From contig NZ_VUMI01000045.1 in NCBI RefSeq assembly GCF_009696275.1, forward strand, positions 1-46,998: 46,998 bases of DNA, in the 5' to 3' direction. Made by a program: the position numbers and the translations under genes. The notes beneath the pieces were generated by a model. That model searched no databases, was not told where the DNA came from, and worked only from the letters and a program-made list of their open reading frames with translations. Positions 24,498 through 33,900 of this stretch are shown here, in pieces (the first letter of the stretch is position 1; the number at the start of each line of letters is the position of its first letter). The stretch comes from Eisenbergiella porci (GTDB lineage: Bacteria; Bacillota; Clostridia; Lachnospirales; Lachnospiraceae).

Positions 24498-24926
24498 TTA
24501 ATCTGAATTTTCAACAGGCTGCTGTGCTTTTAAGACTGCAATCCGTTTGGTGTCCACAAAATGAGTTGCATACCATTTCTCAATTTCCGGGTTTCCGCTT
24601 TTGCTGAACCGCAGCGGAATCACCGGCTTGTGTCCCTGCCCATTTTTCTTTTTTACACCCCATTGCTTGTAGTAACAGAAGGAGGGTTTTAAGCCGGTTT
24701 TCTGTGCGTACACCCGCATCTGGTGCATGATGAATGAGAGCTTGCGCAGATTGACAGTGCAGACCCGTTCCAAATAATCCACCCGTCCAAACCGCCAGTC
24801 CTCATATTTCTGTTTTGGCAGGACACCGACCTCCATCAGCACATCCACCGGAGCCGCATAACCACGGCGCTGGCATTGATGATAGACCGCTGAATGTACT
24901 TTTCCAATCAGTTCTTTTTCAGTCAT
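24498..24926 (-). CDS. Conserved mobilization-region protein (142 aa), unknown function
   Basis: A basic 142-residue protein (MTEKELIGKVHSAVYHQCQR...), with no signal or membrane helix and many aromatic and basic residues (FCYYKQWGVKKKNGQGHK). The N-terminal part reads as a small helical domain (APVDVLMEVGVLPKQKYEDWRFG) that resembles regions I associate with proteins encoded just before relaxases in Clostridia elements. A relaxosome accessory or DNA-binding role is plausible but unproven. The start overlaps the YhcG-type nuclease stop by 8 bp, and no ribosome site is visible, pointing to coupled translation. The relaxase follows after a terminator. Confidence 0.7.
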   Translation of the reverse strand: MTEKELIGKVHSAVYHQCQRRGYAAPVDVLMEVGVLPKQKYEDWRFGRVDYLERVCTVNLRKLSFIMHQMRVYAQKTGLKPSFCYYKQWGVKKKNGQGHKPVIPLRFSKSGNPEIEKWYATHFVDTKRIAVLKAQQPVENSD

Positions 24927-25959
24927 GGCTATTGTCTTTCTTTTCGTGCCAGCTTTTCAAGACGGCCTCCACCTGAGCGATCAGCTGTTCTTTGTCCGGC
25001 ATATAGAGAACATACCGGGATGCGAAGATATTGTTGGACAGACCGCCCAGGGCATATTCCGCCGCGATGCTGTCTTTTTCCGTACAGAGGATAATACCGA
25101 TAGGAGGGTTGTCGTCATGGTCATTGACTTCCGCCGCATAGTAGTTTAAGTACATATTGAGCTGACCGGCAGCCTCTGGTGTCAGTTTTTTCGTTTTCAG
25201 TTCAATCAGCACATAAGCGCGGAGGATTTTGTTGTAAAACACCATGTCCACATAGTAGTGGGTGTTGTTCAGGGTTACACGCTGCTGGGTTCCGACAAAC
25301 ATGAAGCCTCGCCCAAGTTCCAAAAGGAACTTTTCAATCTGTGCGACAAGAGCCTTTTCCAAATCGCTTTCCAACATGGGTTTGTTCTCCGGCACACCCA
25401 AGAACTCGAACACATAGGGATCACGGATGATGTCAGCTGGCTGGCTGATCTCAACCCCTTTCTGAGCCAGAGAAAGAACCTTTTCTTTATTCGCATCTCC
25501 GCTGGAAAGTAGCAGCCGTTCATACAGCGAGCTGTCAATCTGCCGTTTCAACTCCCGAACTGACCAGCCCGAATTGATAGACTCCTTCTCATAAAAGCTG
25601 CGCTTGTTCTCATCGGTAATACTCAAAAGCTCGCAGTAATGGGACCAGGACAATTTGCCAGACACTGTCTGGCATTTTTCATAGGCAAGATAAAATGCCC
25701 GCATATTTTGTAGATTAGAACGAGAAAAACCTTTGCCGAATTCCCGTGTTAGTTCTTTGGAAAGTTCCTTTAAGGTTTGTTTTCCATAGTCTGCGCGAAT
25801 CTGATTTTGCTGTTCATATTCTACGATAATCCGTCCAATGTTCCAGTAGGTTGTCAAAAGCTGTGTATTGACCTGCTGTGCAACATTTTTTCTGGCGTTT
25901 TCCAGCAGTTCCCGGATCTCCAGAATCATGGAGCTGCCTGGTGTTAATTGTTTTTCCAT
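24919..25959 (-). CDS. YhcG/DUF1016-type PD-(D/E)XK nuclease
   Basis: A 346-residue protein with the two-part layout of the YhcG/DUF1016 family. An N-terminal helical domain (about 1-170) carries YWNIGRIIVEYEQ and FGKGFSRSNLQNMRAFY. A C-terminal PD-(D/E)XK nuclease domain has Asp238 in YYVDMVFYN and Glu253-Leu-Lys255 in LIELKTKK. Members are widespread in accessory DNA and restriction loci; the cellular substrate is not settled. ATG 25959 follows AAGGAGGG and a good promoter (26017-26045). It overlaps the next mobilization gene by 8 bp, so it is expressed with the relaxase region and may protect the element or attack competing DNA (inference). Confidence 0.9.
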   Translation of the reverse strand: MEKQLTPGSSMILEIRELLENARKNVAQQVNTQLLTTYWNIGRIIVEYEQQNQIRADYGKQTLKELSKELTREFGKGFSRSNLQNMRAFYLAYEKCQTVSGKLSWSHYCELLSITDENKRSFYEKESINSGWSVRELKRQIDSSLYERLLLSSGDANKEKVLSLAQKGVEISQPADIIRDPYVFEFLGVPENKPMLESDLEKALVAQIEKFLLELGRGFMFVGTQQRVTLNNTHYYVDMVFYNKILRAYVLIELKTKKLTPEAAGQLNMYLNYYAAEVNDHDDNPPIGIILCTEKDSIAAEYALGGLSNNIFASRYVLYMPDKEQLIAQVEAVLKSWHEKKDNSHD

Positions 25960-26016
25960 ACACGCCCTCCTTATCTAAAACTGTCCGCACATGGCGGCAG
26001 AGTACATTCATTTATT

Positions 26017-26045
26017 AGTATATCCTATTTTTTGAGGAAAGTAAA
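26017..26045 (-). promoter_or_regulatory. Promoter of the YhcG nuclease/relaxase transcript
   Basis: Minus-strand -35 TTTACT (26040-26045) and -10 TATACT (26017-26022) are separated by 17 bp, about 60 bp before the nuclease start. The surrounding DNA is AT-rich. Confidence 0.6.
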
Positions 26046-26064
26046 ATAGCACCAGCAGCGTATT

Positions 26065-26376
26065 TTATTCATAAACCAAATCCTGAATGGCAAATTTCAA
26101 GTCCTGCACCTTGCCCAGCAGCCAGATGGCGGCCATTGGCAGACCATAGGGACTGATGAGAAACGCCATTACCAGCAGGATGATGCCGTTTTGCGGGGAG
26201 TAGGTAATCAAAACTGCCACGCCCAGCAGGGCAACCACCATGCTGATAAGCCCCAGCACCAGACCGGAGATATAGACGATTCCCACACAAATCCAGACGA
26301 ACAGGGTCAGCGCCAGGATCACCGGAGCTACCAAAATCTTCAACAGCAGCTTCAGCAAAAATACCAATGCTCTCAT
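26065..26376 (-). CDS. Small hydrophobic membrane protein (CD1845-like)
   Basis: A 103-residue, almost wholly hydrophobic protein, MRALVFLLKLLLKILVAPVI..., with three or four membrane helices and a short polar tail (GKVQDLKFAIQDLVYE). It resembles the CD1845 family of C. difficile conjugative elements; its function is unknown. Start ATG 26376 is seven bases after GGAGG and overlaps the upstream gene stop by 4 bp. Confidence 0.75.
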   Translation of the reverse strand: MRALVFLLKLLLKILVAPVILALTLFVWICVGIVYISGLVLGLISMVVALLGVAVLITYSPQNGIILLVMAFLISPYGLPMAAIWLLGKVQDLKFAIQDLVYE

Positions 26377-26678
26377 TCTCGTTCCTCCTCCCATCGTTCC
26401 CGAAAGCTCTGACAGAGAATTTCCGCCTGTCTCTCATCTTCTTCCGTCACTTCCCGGCATCCTTTCGTCAGCCGCAGTTCCTGATAGCTGCGATAATCGG
26501 ATAACAGCACCTCGAACAGTTCGTCCGGCGTCCGGCTGAGAAGTCCATCCACACAGTAGCGGGAATCACCGTTCCATGTGACGCGGAGATACCCTTCTCG
26601 GCAAGGGAGGACTTCTTCCTCCAGATCACAGTCCAGATAATCCCGGAACATCTCCAGCACTTTTTCAAAGGTTTTCAT
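26373..26678 (-). CDS. Small acidic protein of unknown function (101 aa)
   Basis: A 101-residue acidic protein, MKTFEKVLEMFRDYLDCDLE..., with two Cys in the first half (residues 17 and 26) and a charged helical tail (VTEEDERQAEILCQSFRERW). I do not recognise a domain. Start ATG 26678 follows AAAGGAG at ten bases. It is the first gene behind the promoter at 26719-26747 and is coupled to the CD1845-like membrane protein by ATGA. A cytosolic partner of that membrane protein is a guess from coupling only. Confidence 0.7.
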   Translation of the reverse strand: MKTFEKVLEMFRDYLDCDLEEEVLPCREGYLRVTWNGDSRYCVDGLLSRTPDELFEVLLSDYRSYQELRLTKGCREVTEEDERQAEILCQSFRERWEEERE

Positions 26679-26718
26679 CTATACTCAACTCCTTTGCGGC
26701 AATCTATTTTCTATCCAT

Positions 26719-26747
26719 ATTATCCTGCCGGTACAGCCAAAAGGCAA
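26719..26747 (-). promoter_or_regulatory. Promoter of the 101-aa/CD1845-like operon
   Basis: Minus-strand -35 TTGCCT (26742-26747), 17-bp spacer, -10 GATAAT (26719-26724), about 40 bp upstream of the start codon and just after the MobC terminator. Confidence 0.6.
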
Positions 26748-26757
26748 GGATACGGGC

Positions 26758-26811
26758 AAAAAGAAAAAGCGGAGGAAGGCGCGGCGAAAAGAACGCCGTT
26801 CCTCCCTCCGC
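26758..26811 (-). terminator. Intrinsic terminator after the MobC-like gene
   Basis: Minus strand GCGGAGG...CCTCCGC long stem (about 18 bp with internal mismatches, inner CGGCG/CGCCG), then TTTTTCTTTTT. It ends the transcript that carries the giant methylase/helicase, DUF3849 and MobC-like genes. Confidence 0.8.
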
Positions 26812-26831
26812 AGATGGGGTAAATGTCCCTG

Positions 26832-27176
26832 TTACGAAAGTTTGGAGAGCCGGGTCAGTATCTCCTTTACGCCCTCCCATAGCTGTTCCTGCCGCTGGGA
26901 TATGTCCTCCAGATCGGCATCAAAAATCCGCCCGGTTTCATGCACCTTGCGGGTCAGCTGGTTTAAGTTATTGCTGGAATAACGCATGAGAGAAACCAGT
27001 TCTTTCAGCTCCGGCAAATCCAGCTGCACCACATAGCCGTCTACAGCCATTTTCCGCAGATAGGCGCTCAGGTTTTTTGTGCCAAACTGCGCCATTTTTT
27101 GCTGGATCGCATCCATCTCCGCAGCGGAGACCCAAAACAGGACCGGCACATCCCGTTTGCGTTTTTGGCTGCTCAT
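26832..27176 (-). CDS. MobC-like relaxosome accessory protein
   Basis: A 114-residue protein with the MobC pattern. A basic N-terminus leads into a ribbon-helix-helix-like segment (VLFWVSAAEMDAIQQKMAQF, then NLSAYLRKMAVDGYVV). A helical region RYSSNNLNQLTRKVHETGRI follows, the conserved core of MobC proteins that help relaxases open oriT. It overlaps the DUF3849 stop by 4 bp (ATGA) and ends just before a strong terminator. The relaxase is about 2.4 kb downstream in a separate transcript. Confidence 0.85.
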   Translation of the reverse strand: MSSQKRKRDVPVLFWVSAAEMDAIQQKMAQFGTKNLSAYLRKMAVDGYVVQLDLPELKELVSLMRYSSNNLNQLTRKVHETGRIFDADLEDISQRQEQLWEGVKEILTRLSKLS

Positions 27177-27991
27177 CGCTCCGGCTCCCGTTTCTTTGGG
27201 GCGACGGGATTGCGGGCAGGCGGTTCCTGCTTGAGTTTTTCCCGCACCGAAGTCCGGGGCGGCTGCACTTTTTCTCCCTGAGTGTGGCTGCGCTGCTGTT
27301 CCTCCCGTACCAGATCAATAAAGCCGTCCAATACCGCCGGGTGGCTGTTCAGGACATAACCGCACCGGACGGTATTGGAATTGTAGTTGGGGATGGTCTT
27401 GGCCCATTCCTTGTTGCGACGGGAATAGCGGCCATCCCAGTCCTGAAGCTGGACTGTGTTGGCCAGAACCAGTGCAACCCTGTCTATGCCGTAGGTTTCG
27501 ATCACACTCTTGGCGGCATCGTGGCTGAGATACATCCCGTCGAAGTGTTCCCGCACCGCCGCTTCAATGGCCTCTTTACACTGAAAATTTGCATGGTTGG
27601 AGGCTCGGTACTGCTCTAACTCCCCATGCTCTCTGGCGTAGGCGGCGGAGTGGGGGTAGATGGCGGCCTTCCGCAGCTCTGCTTGGGCTTTGCAGGCATC
27701 ATCCGCCCGGTTCTCAATGCTGTCCCGGATCACATCCATGTAACCGGTCTCCAGCTTTTCAAAGTAGCGGTACACATCGGCCAGCGGCGTGGGAGAATCC
27801 AAAAGTGCCTGTGCCTGTGCATCGGTCAGCTCCAGTTCTTCCATGGCCATCACAATGTCCTCCCGGACAGTGTACTCATAGGCGTGGTTCAGAACCTCTG
27901 CCGGGGGCTGGCTTTTCAGCCAGTCCCGGTATTTGTCCTGTTCAGCGGCCATCTTCTCATAGAGGGCCGTATTCAGATCGTTGGTATTCAT
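27173..27991 (-). CDS. DUF3849-like protein
   Basis: A 272-residue soluble protein, MNTNDLNTALYEKMAAEQDK..., matching my memory of the DUF3849 family found next to the giant helicases of Clostridia elements. The first half is helical. The middle part RVALVLANTVQLQDWDGRYS and AKTIPNY is the most conserved looking. The last 50 residues are low-complexity and basic (PPRTSVREKLKQEPPARNP). Start ATG 27991 is nine bases after GGAGG and one base after the giant gene stop; its own stop overlaps MobC. Function is unknown; DNA transfer or protection is suggested by context. Confidence 0.8.
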   Translation of the reverse strand: MNTNDLNTALYEKMAAEQDKYRDWLKSQPPAEVLNHAYEYTVREDIVMAMEELELTDAQAQALLDSPTPLADVYRYFEKLETGYMDVIRDSIENRADDACKAQAELRKAAIYPHSAAYAREHGELEQYRASNHANFQCKEAIEAAVREHFDGMYLSHDAAKSVIETYGIDRVALVLANTVQLQDWDGRYSRRNKEWAKTIPNYNSNTVRCGYVLNSHPAVLDGFIDLVREEQQRSHTQGEKVQPPRTSVREKLKQEPPARNPVAPKKREPER

Positions 27992-27992
27992 A

Positions 27993-30900
27993 TTATCGCA
28001 CCTCCTCATGTTGTTTCGGTTTCTTTTCAGGGCTGCGGGGCGGCACCGGGCGCTTCAAGCTGTCCAGCACCGAGGGCCGCGCGCTCTTGGCAACCACGGT
28101 TTCCGGGGTAGAACATCCTTTGCTGTCGATGTTCAGCAGCGTGTCCAGTTCCACCAGACGGGCGGACTTGACCCGCAGATCGTCCTCAAAGGGGAACGGC
28201 TTGCCCACTTCCTCCTTGGCAGCGGCCTGCTGCTGGTAAAGGTTGTCCAGCTGGTTTTTGACCGCTTCCAAACGCTGGGGCATCTGCGCCAGCGCGTTGT
28301 CGATACGGGTGAGGTTTCCGCGCGGGTCTGTGCCAAGGGCCGCCCGATGGGTCATTTGTCCTTTCAACAGGAGCGTATATTCCTGTTTCCACGCTTCAAA
28401 TTCCACCGACATGGCAAAGCCCCGGTAGCTGCCAATCTGCACCGGATCGGATGTTTTGACCTCCTTGCAGGCATCCAGCAGGGCTGCACCGGCATTTTCT
28501 TTGTCGGTCAGTACATCGCCCCGGATTTCCATACCGGCAAAGCTGTCCTCCGGGTGGGGGTGGGCAGCCAGCGTCTCCAAATCGGCTTCAAAACCCTGGA
28601 TATACCCCTTGTTGGTTTCGATTTCCTGCGGGAAGTATTTGAGCAGCTGGTCCTCCAGGCGGTACTGCTTGCTCTGATGGTCGGCTTTCATCAGCTTTAG
28701 CTTGGCAACCTCCACATCCAGGTCCATGCGCTCCTTGATACGGGGGTCTCCGGCGCACAGGGCCTTGATCTCAGCAAAGGAAAGTGCCGTTTCGTCCACA
28801 TCGTCGCAGCTTCTTACCGGCGATTTAGAGGTCATAATCTGGCTGATGAATTTCTGCTTGTTTTCCACCGTCTGCCACAAATAAGTGTCAAAAGTCCCCT
28901 CAGTAACATAGCGGTACACATGGACAAGAGGGTTTTGGTTGCCCTGACGCTCAATACGGCCCTTACGCTGGGCAAGGTCTCCCGGCCGCCAAGGGCAATC
29001 CAAATCATGCAGCGCCACCAGGCGGTCCTGGACGTTGGTACCTGCACCCATCTTAGCGGTGCTGCCTAATAGGACGCGCACCTGCCCGGTACGGACCTTG
29101 GAGAACAGTTCCTTTTTCCGAACCTCTGTGTTGGCTTCATGGATAAAGGCGATCTGGTCGGCGGGCATCCCCTGGGCAATGAGTTTATGACGAATATCGT
29201 CATATACCGTAAAGACCGGTTCCGGTTCCTCCAGCGGGACCGCTTCTTCCAGCGCGTGAAGCAGCGGATTGTCCAACTGCTTGGCCGCCTTTTTGGAGGG
29301 CGCTGCCTGGGGCGTAGAAATATCGCAGAACACCAGCTGGGTCAACTTATCTGCGTCCCCATCCCGCCAAATCTGCATGATATTGTCCACACACTGATTG
29401 ACCTTTGTGCCGGATTCGTCCGGCAGCAGCTGGTTGATGATCCTTTGGTCCAGTCCCAGCTTGCGGCCATCCGAGGTAATTTTGAGCATATTATCCTGGG
29501 ACGGATCAACGCTGCCGCTGTGGACCTTGGAGGCGCGCTCGGAAAGAGCCTTGACCATTTCCTGTTGATGTTCGGTAAGCTGCGCCACGATATTGTGGTA
29601 TTCCACTTCCGGGGTAGGAAGATTCAACTGGTCGGCGGTCTTGATGTCCGCCACTTCTTTGAACAGGTTCATCAGCTCCGGCAGGTTAAAGAACTTGCTG
29701 AATCTCGTTCTTGCCCGGTAGCCGGTGCCTTCCGGTGCAAGCTCCAATGCTGTGACGGTCTCCCCAAATCGGGAAGCCCAGCAGTCAAAGTGGGTCATGT
29801 TCAGTTCTTGCAGGCGGTCATACTGGAGATACCGCTGCATGGTGTAAAGCTCGGTCATGGAGTTGCTCACCGGTGTGCCGGTGGCAAAGATCACGCCACG
29901 GTTTCCGGTGATCTCATCCATATAGCGGCACTTGGCAAACATATCGGAGGATTTCTGCGCGTCCGATGTGGATAACCCTGCCACATTCCGCATTTTGGTG
30001 TATAAAAACAGGTTCTTGTAGTTGTGGGCCTCGTCTACGAACAATCGGTCCACACCCAGCTGCTCAAAAGTTACCACATCGTCTTTTCGCCCCTCGGCTT
30101 GCAGCTTTTCCAGTCTCGCTTCCAGAGACTTACGGGTACGCTCCAGCTGCTTGACCGTGAAACGCTCGCCGCCGCTGGCCTGCACCTCTGCGATGCCCTC
30201 AGTGATCTCGTTGATCTGGTCATAGAGAAGCCGTTCCTGACGCTCCCGGCTGATGGGGATACGCTCAAACTGGCTGTGTCCCATGATGATGGCGTCATAG
30301 TCCCCGGTGGCAATACGGGCGCAGAACTTCTTGCGGTTATGGGTCTCAAAGTCCTTTTTGGTGGTGACTAAGATATTGGCGGAAGGGTAGAGCCGCAGGA
30401 ACTCCGACGCCCACTGCTCGGTCAGGTGGTTTGGAACCACAAAGAGGGATTTCTGACACAACCCCAGGCGCTTACTCTCCATGGCGGCAGCCACCATTTC
30501 AAAGGTTTTGCCCGCGCCTACCTCATGTGCCAGCAGCGTATTGCCGCCGTACATTACATGGGCGATGGCGTTCAGCTGATGCTCCCGCAGGGTAATGGAC
30601 GGGTTCATGCCGCCAAAAACAATATGGCTGCCGTCATACTCACGGGGGCGGGTGGAGTTCATTTCCTCATTGTACTGGCGCACCAGCGTCTGACGGCGCT
30701 CTGGATCTTTCCAAACCCAATCGCGGAAAGCATCCCTGATAGCTTGCTGCTTTTGTGCAGCCAGGGTGGTTTCTTTGGCATTCAGCACACGGCGCTCTTT
30801 CCCGTCTGCGTCCTCTATGGTGTCATAGATACGGACATCCCGCAGGTTTAAGGAATCCTCTAAAATCTTGTAGGCATTGGCACGGCTGGTTCCGTAGGTG

Positions 30901-33900
30901 GTGTAAGCTGCCACATTGTTCTGGCTTATGGAGCTTTTGCCGGTGATCTGCCACTCCGCTGTAAACGGGGTGTAGTTGACCTCGATATTCCGCTGCATAT
31001 AAAACGGCGTGTCGAAGGTCTCGTACATAAACTGCTGGATGTACTCTTTGTCGATCCAGGTCGCGCCCAAACGCACCTCGATTTCCGACGCATCCAGGTC
31101 TTTGGGCTGTGCGGCGGTAAGGGCTTCCACGTTGGCAGCAAAGGAAGGGTCCTGCTGTGCTGCCCGCTGTGCCTGACGCAGCTTGCGGCGCACATTGCCG
31201 GACAGGTATTCATCTGCGGTCACATAATGGGGAGTGCCGTCTTTCTCCACCTGCCCCGGTACACGGAAGATCACGCCTTGCAGTTCGGCAGCCAGCTCGT
31301 CCCCGGTTTTTCCGGTCAGCTCCGACATATACGCCATATCCACACAGGCCCTCTCCGCGATGGACACAGCGAGAGCTTCGCTGGCGGTGTCCACGGAAGC
31401 CACCGCCTCATGGGGCTTGATGGTGCGCTTGGTGAACATATCCGCCTTGCGCTCCAGCTTGCCGTCCTCGTCAATGACTTCCAGCGCACAGAGCAGATAA
31501 TAGCTGGAATCGTCGGCAAAGGCCAGCCGGTTTGCCCGGTCATTGATAAGTCCATACTTGGCGGAGAAATCATCATAGAGCCGGTTCAGTTCAGCTTGTT
31601 TGTCCCTGATGGCGCGGTCCGGGACCGCTGCATCCATCTGAAGGTCGATCAGCTCCTGCACACAATCCCGCAGCCCCACCAGCCCCTTTACACGGGCTTC
31701 GGCGGTGGCGTTCAGGTCAGGGCGCACCATGCGGCTGTTTTCACGGAAATATACAGCGCCGTCCACCACGGTATAGGAGTAGTTTTTTACATTGGGATCG
31801 GCGGGGATGGAGGTGTCGATGGCTTCACCTTCGCCCAGCTCCGGCAGCTCGGCTTCCTGATAAGTGCCGCGAATGTACTTCACGGCATCATGTAGCTGAT
31901 CGGAAAGCTCCAGCCCCTCGATAGGGTTCACGGTGTAGTCCATACCATGGGCTGTGCTTTCCGGCTCCTGTCGGCCCAGTACCATTTCCGGGTGGTCGAT
32001 AAAATAACGGTTGATGGCGAATCCATCTTCGGTCTGTCCGGTCTGTGTCCACTCCGGTACGATGTCCAGTGGGCGGTCACGCTTTTGCAGGAAGATGATG
32101 TCCGAAACGACCTCGGCACCGGCGTTCTTTTTGAACGCGTCATTGGGCAGACGGATGGCTCCCAGCAGCTCGGCGCGCTGGGCAAGATACCGGCGCACGG
32201 TGGAATCCTTGGCGTCCATGGTATAGCGGGAGGTCACAAAGGCCACCACGCCGCCGGGACGCACCTGGTCTAACGCCTTGGCGAAAAAGTAGTTGTGGAT
32301 GCTGAAATTCAGCTTGTCATAGGCTTTATCCCGGACCTGATACTGGCCGAACGGCACATTACCGATGGCGAGGTCATAAAAATCCCGTCTGTCGGTAGTT
32401 TCAAACCCAGCCACGGTGATGTCGGTCTTGGGATAGAGCTGTTTTGCAATCCGCCCGGAAATCGGGTCCAGCTCCACACCGTACAGGCGGCTGTTTTGCA
32501 TTTCCTCCGGCAGCATACCGAAGAAATTGCCCACACCGCAGGACGGTTCCAGAATGTTGCCGGTCTCAAATCCCATGCGGCCTACGGCTTCATAAATTGC
32601 CCGAATCACCGTAGGGCTGGTGTAGTGGGCGTTCAGGGTGGAACCTCTGGCGGCAGCATATTCTTCCGGGGTCAGCAGCTCTTTCAGCTGTGTATATTCC
32701 GCAGCCCATGCGGGCTTCTCCGGGTCAAAGGCATCGGCAAGACCGCCCCAGCCCACATACCGGGAGAGGATTTCCTGCTGTTCCGGCGTTGCCTGTCCGG
32801 TGGTTTCCTCCAGATATTTCAGCAGCTTGATTGCCTCGACATTGGCCTGAAACTTGGCTTTCGGGCCGCCTTCACCCAAATGATCGTCGGTGATACGGAA
32901 GTTTTGTGCGTTACGGCGCAGGTTGGCTTTGTATTCCTCATAGGAGGCTTCCTCGGCGGCTCTGGCATTGGGGAAGGTCTGCCACTCGCCGTTGACTTGG
33001 ATAGAAATGGGATGTTCGTCCAGCACTTCATCCAAAGTCTTTTCCGGCTCCGCGGCAGGTGCGGGTGGCTCCGGCTCGTTGGTTCGCAGGGTCTGAACGA
33101 CCACATCATAGGGCAGATGGTTCTTGTCGCCCGGATAGACGGCCACAGTCTCGGCGTGGTAAGCCGGGGTTTCAGCAGCCGGTTCCGGGCGTTCCCGTCC
33201 AAAACCGTCCAGCTGACGGGCGTACAGCCCGCGCAGCAAAGGCGCAACCTCGTCCCAGTGGAAGAACAGCATGGCCAGACGCTTTTCATCTGCATCCAAC
33301 ACTTCCAGCTCAATACCTTCAGGCATCGTGCGGTAATCGGCGGTCTCGCCGGTCTCCAGCTCCATCGTTTCCACGATGTTGAGATAGGTCCGACTCAGCC
33401 ACAGGGCGATCTCTCGATTGCTCTTGCCGTTGCGAAGAAGCTCGGAAAGCTCCGCCTTGTCCGCCTCACCAATCAGGCCATGGGCCAGCACATCCCGCAG
33501 GTCCTGATCTACCGTATCCAGATTTGCAGGCAGGAACTCGGTATAGAAGTCGTTGCGGTTATCCTCCCGCAAAAGCTGCTCAAACTGTTCCCGGCTCTCG
33601 GCCCGGTAGATGGGGTAGCTCATGCCGGTGGGCAGCAGCTGCACCGTGTCATCCCGCAGCTCCGTGATTCGGTGGGCGAGGTCATCCAGATAGACAATAT
33701 CCCCCACATGATAGGGAGGGACTGTTGGATCATAAGAAGTCCGTTCCCGGACCGTGCCACGGGCCGTAGCATATTCCTTGTCTGATACAGGAACACGCGA
33801 ATTGCCGGGGGAAGGCTGTTCCTGCTGGTCTGCTTGGGCGGTTTCTCTGGATATGGCATCCACATCTCGCATGACCTGCTGAATAAAGGGGTCGTTGTCC

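Noticed and set aside
26065-26376. Membrane toxin or holin
   Set aside because: Size and hydrophobicity alone would allow it, but similarity to CD1845-type element proteins and coupling with an acidic partner are better explained by an element gene; no antitoxin signature.
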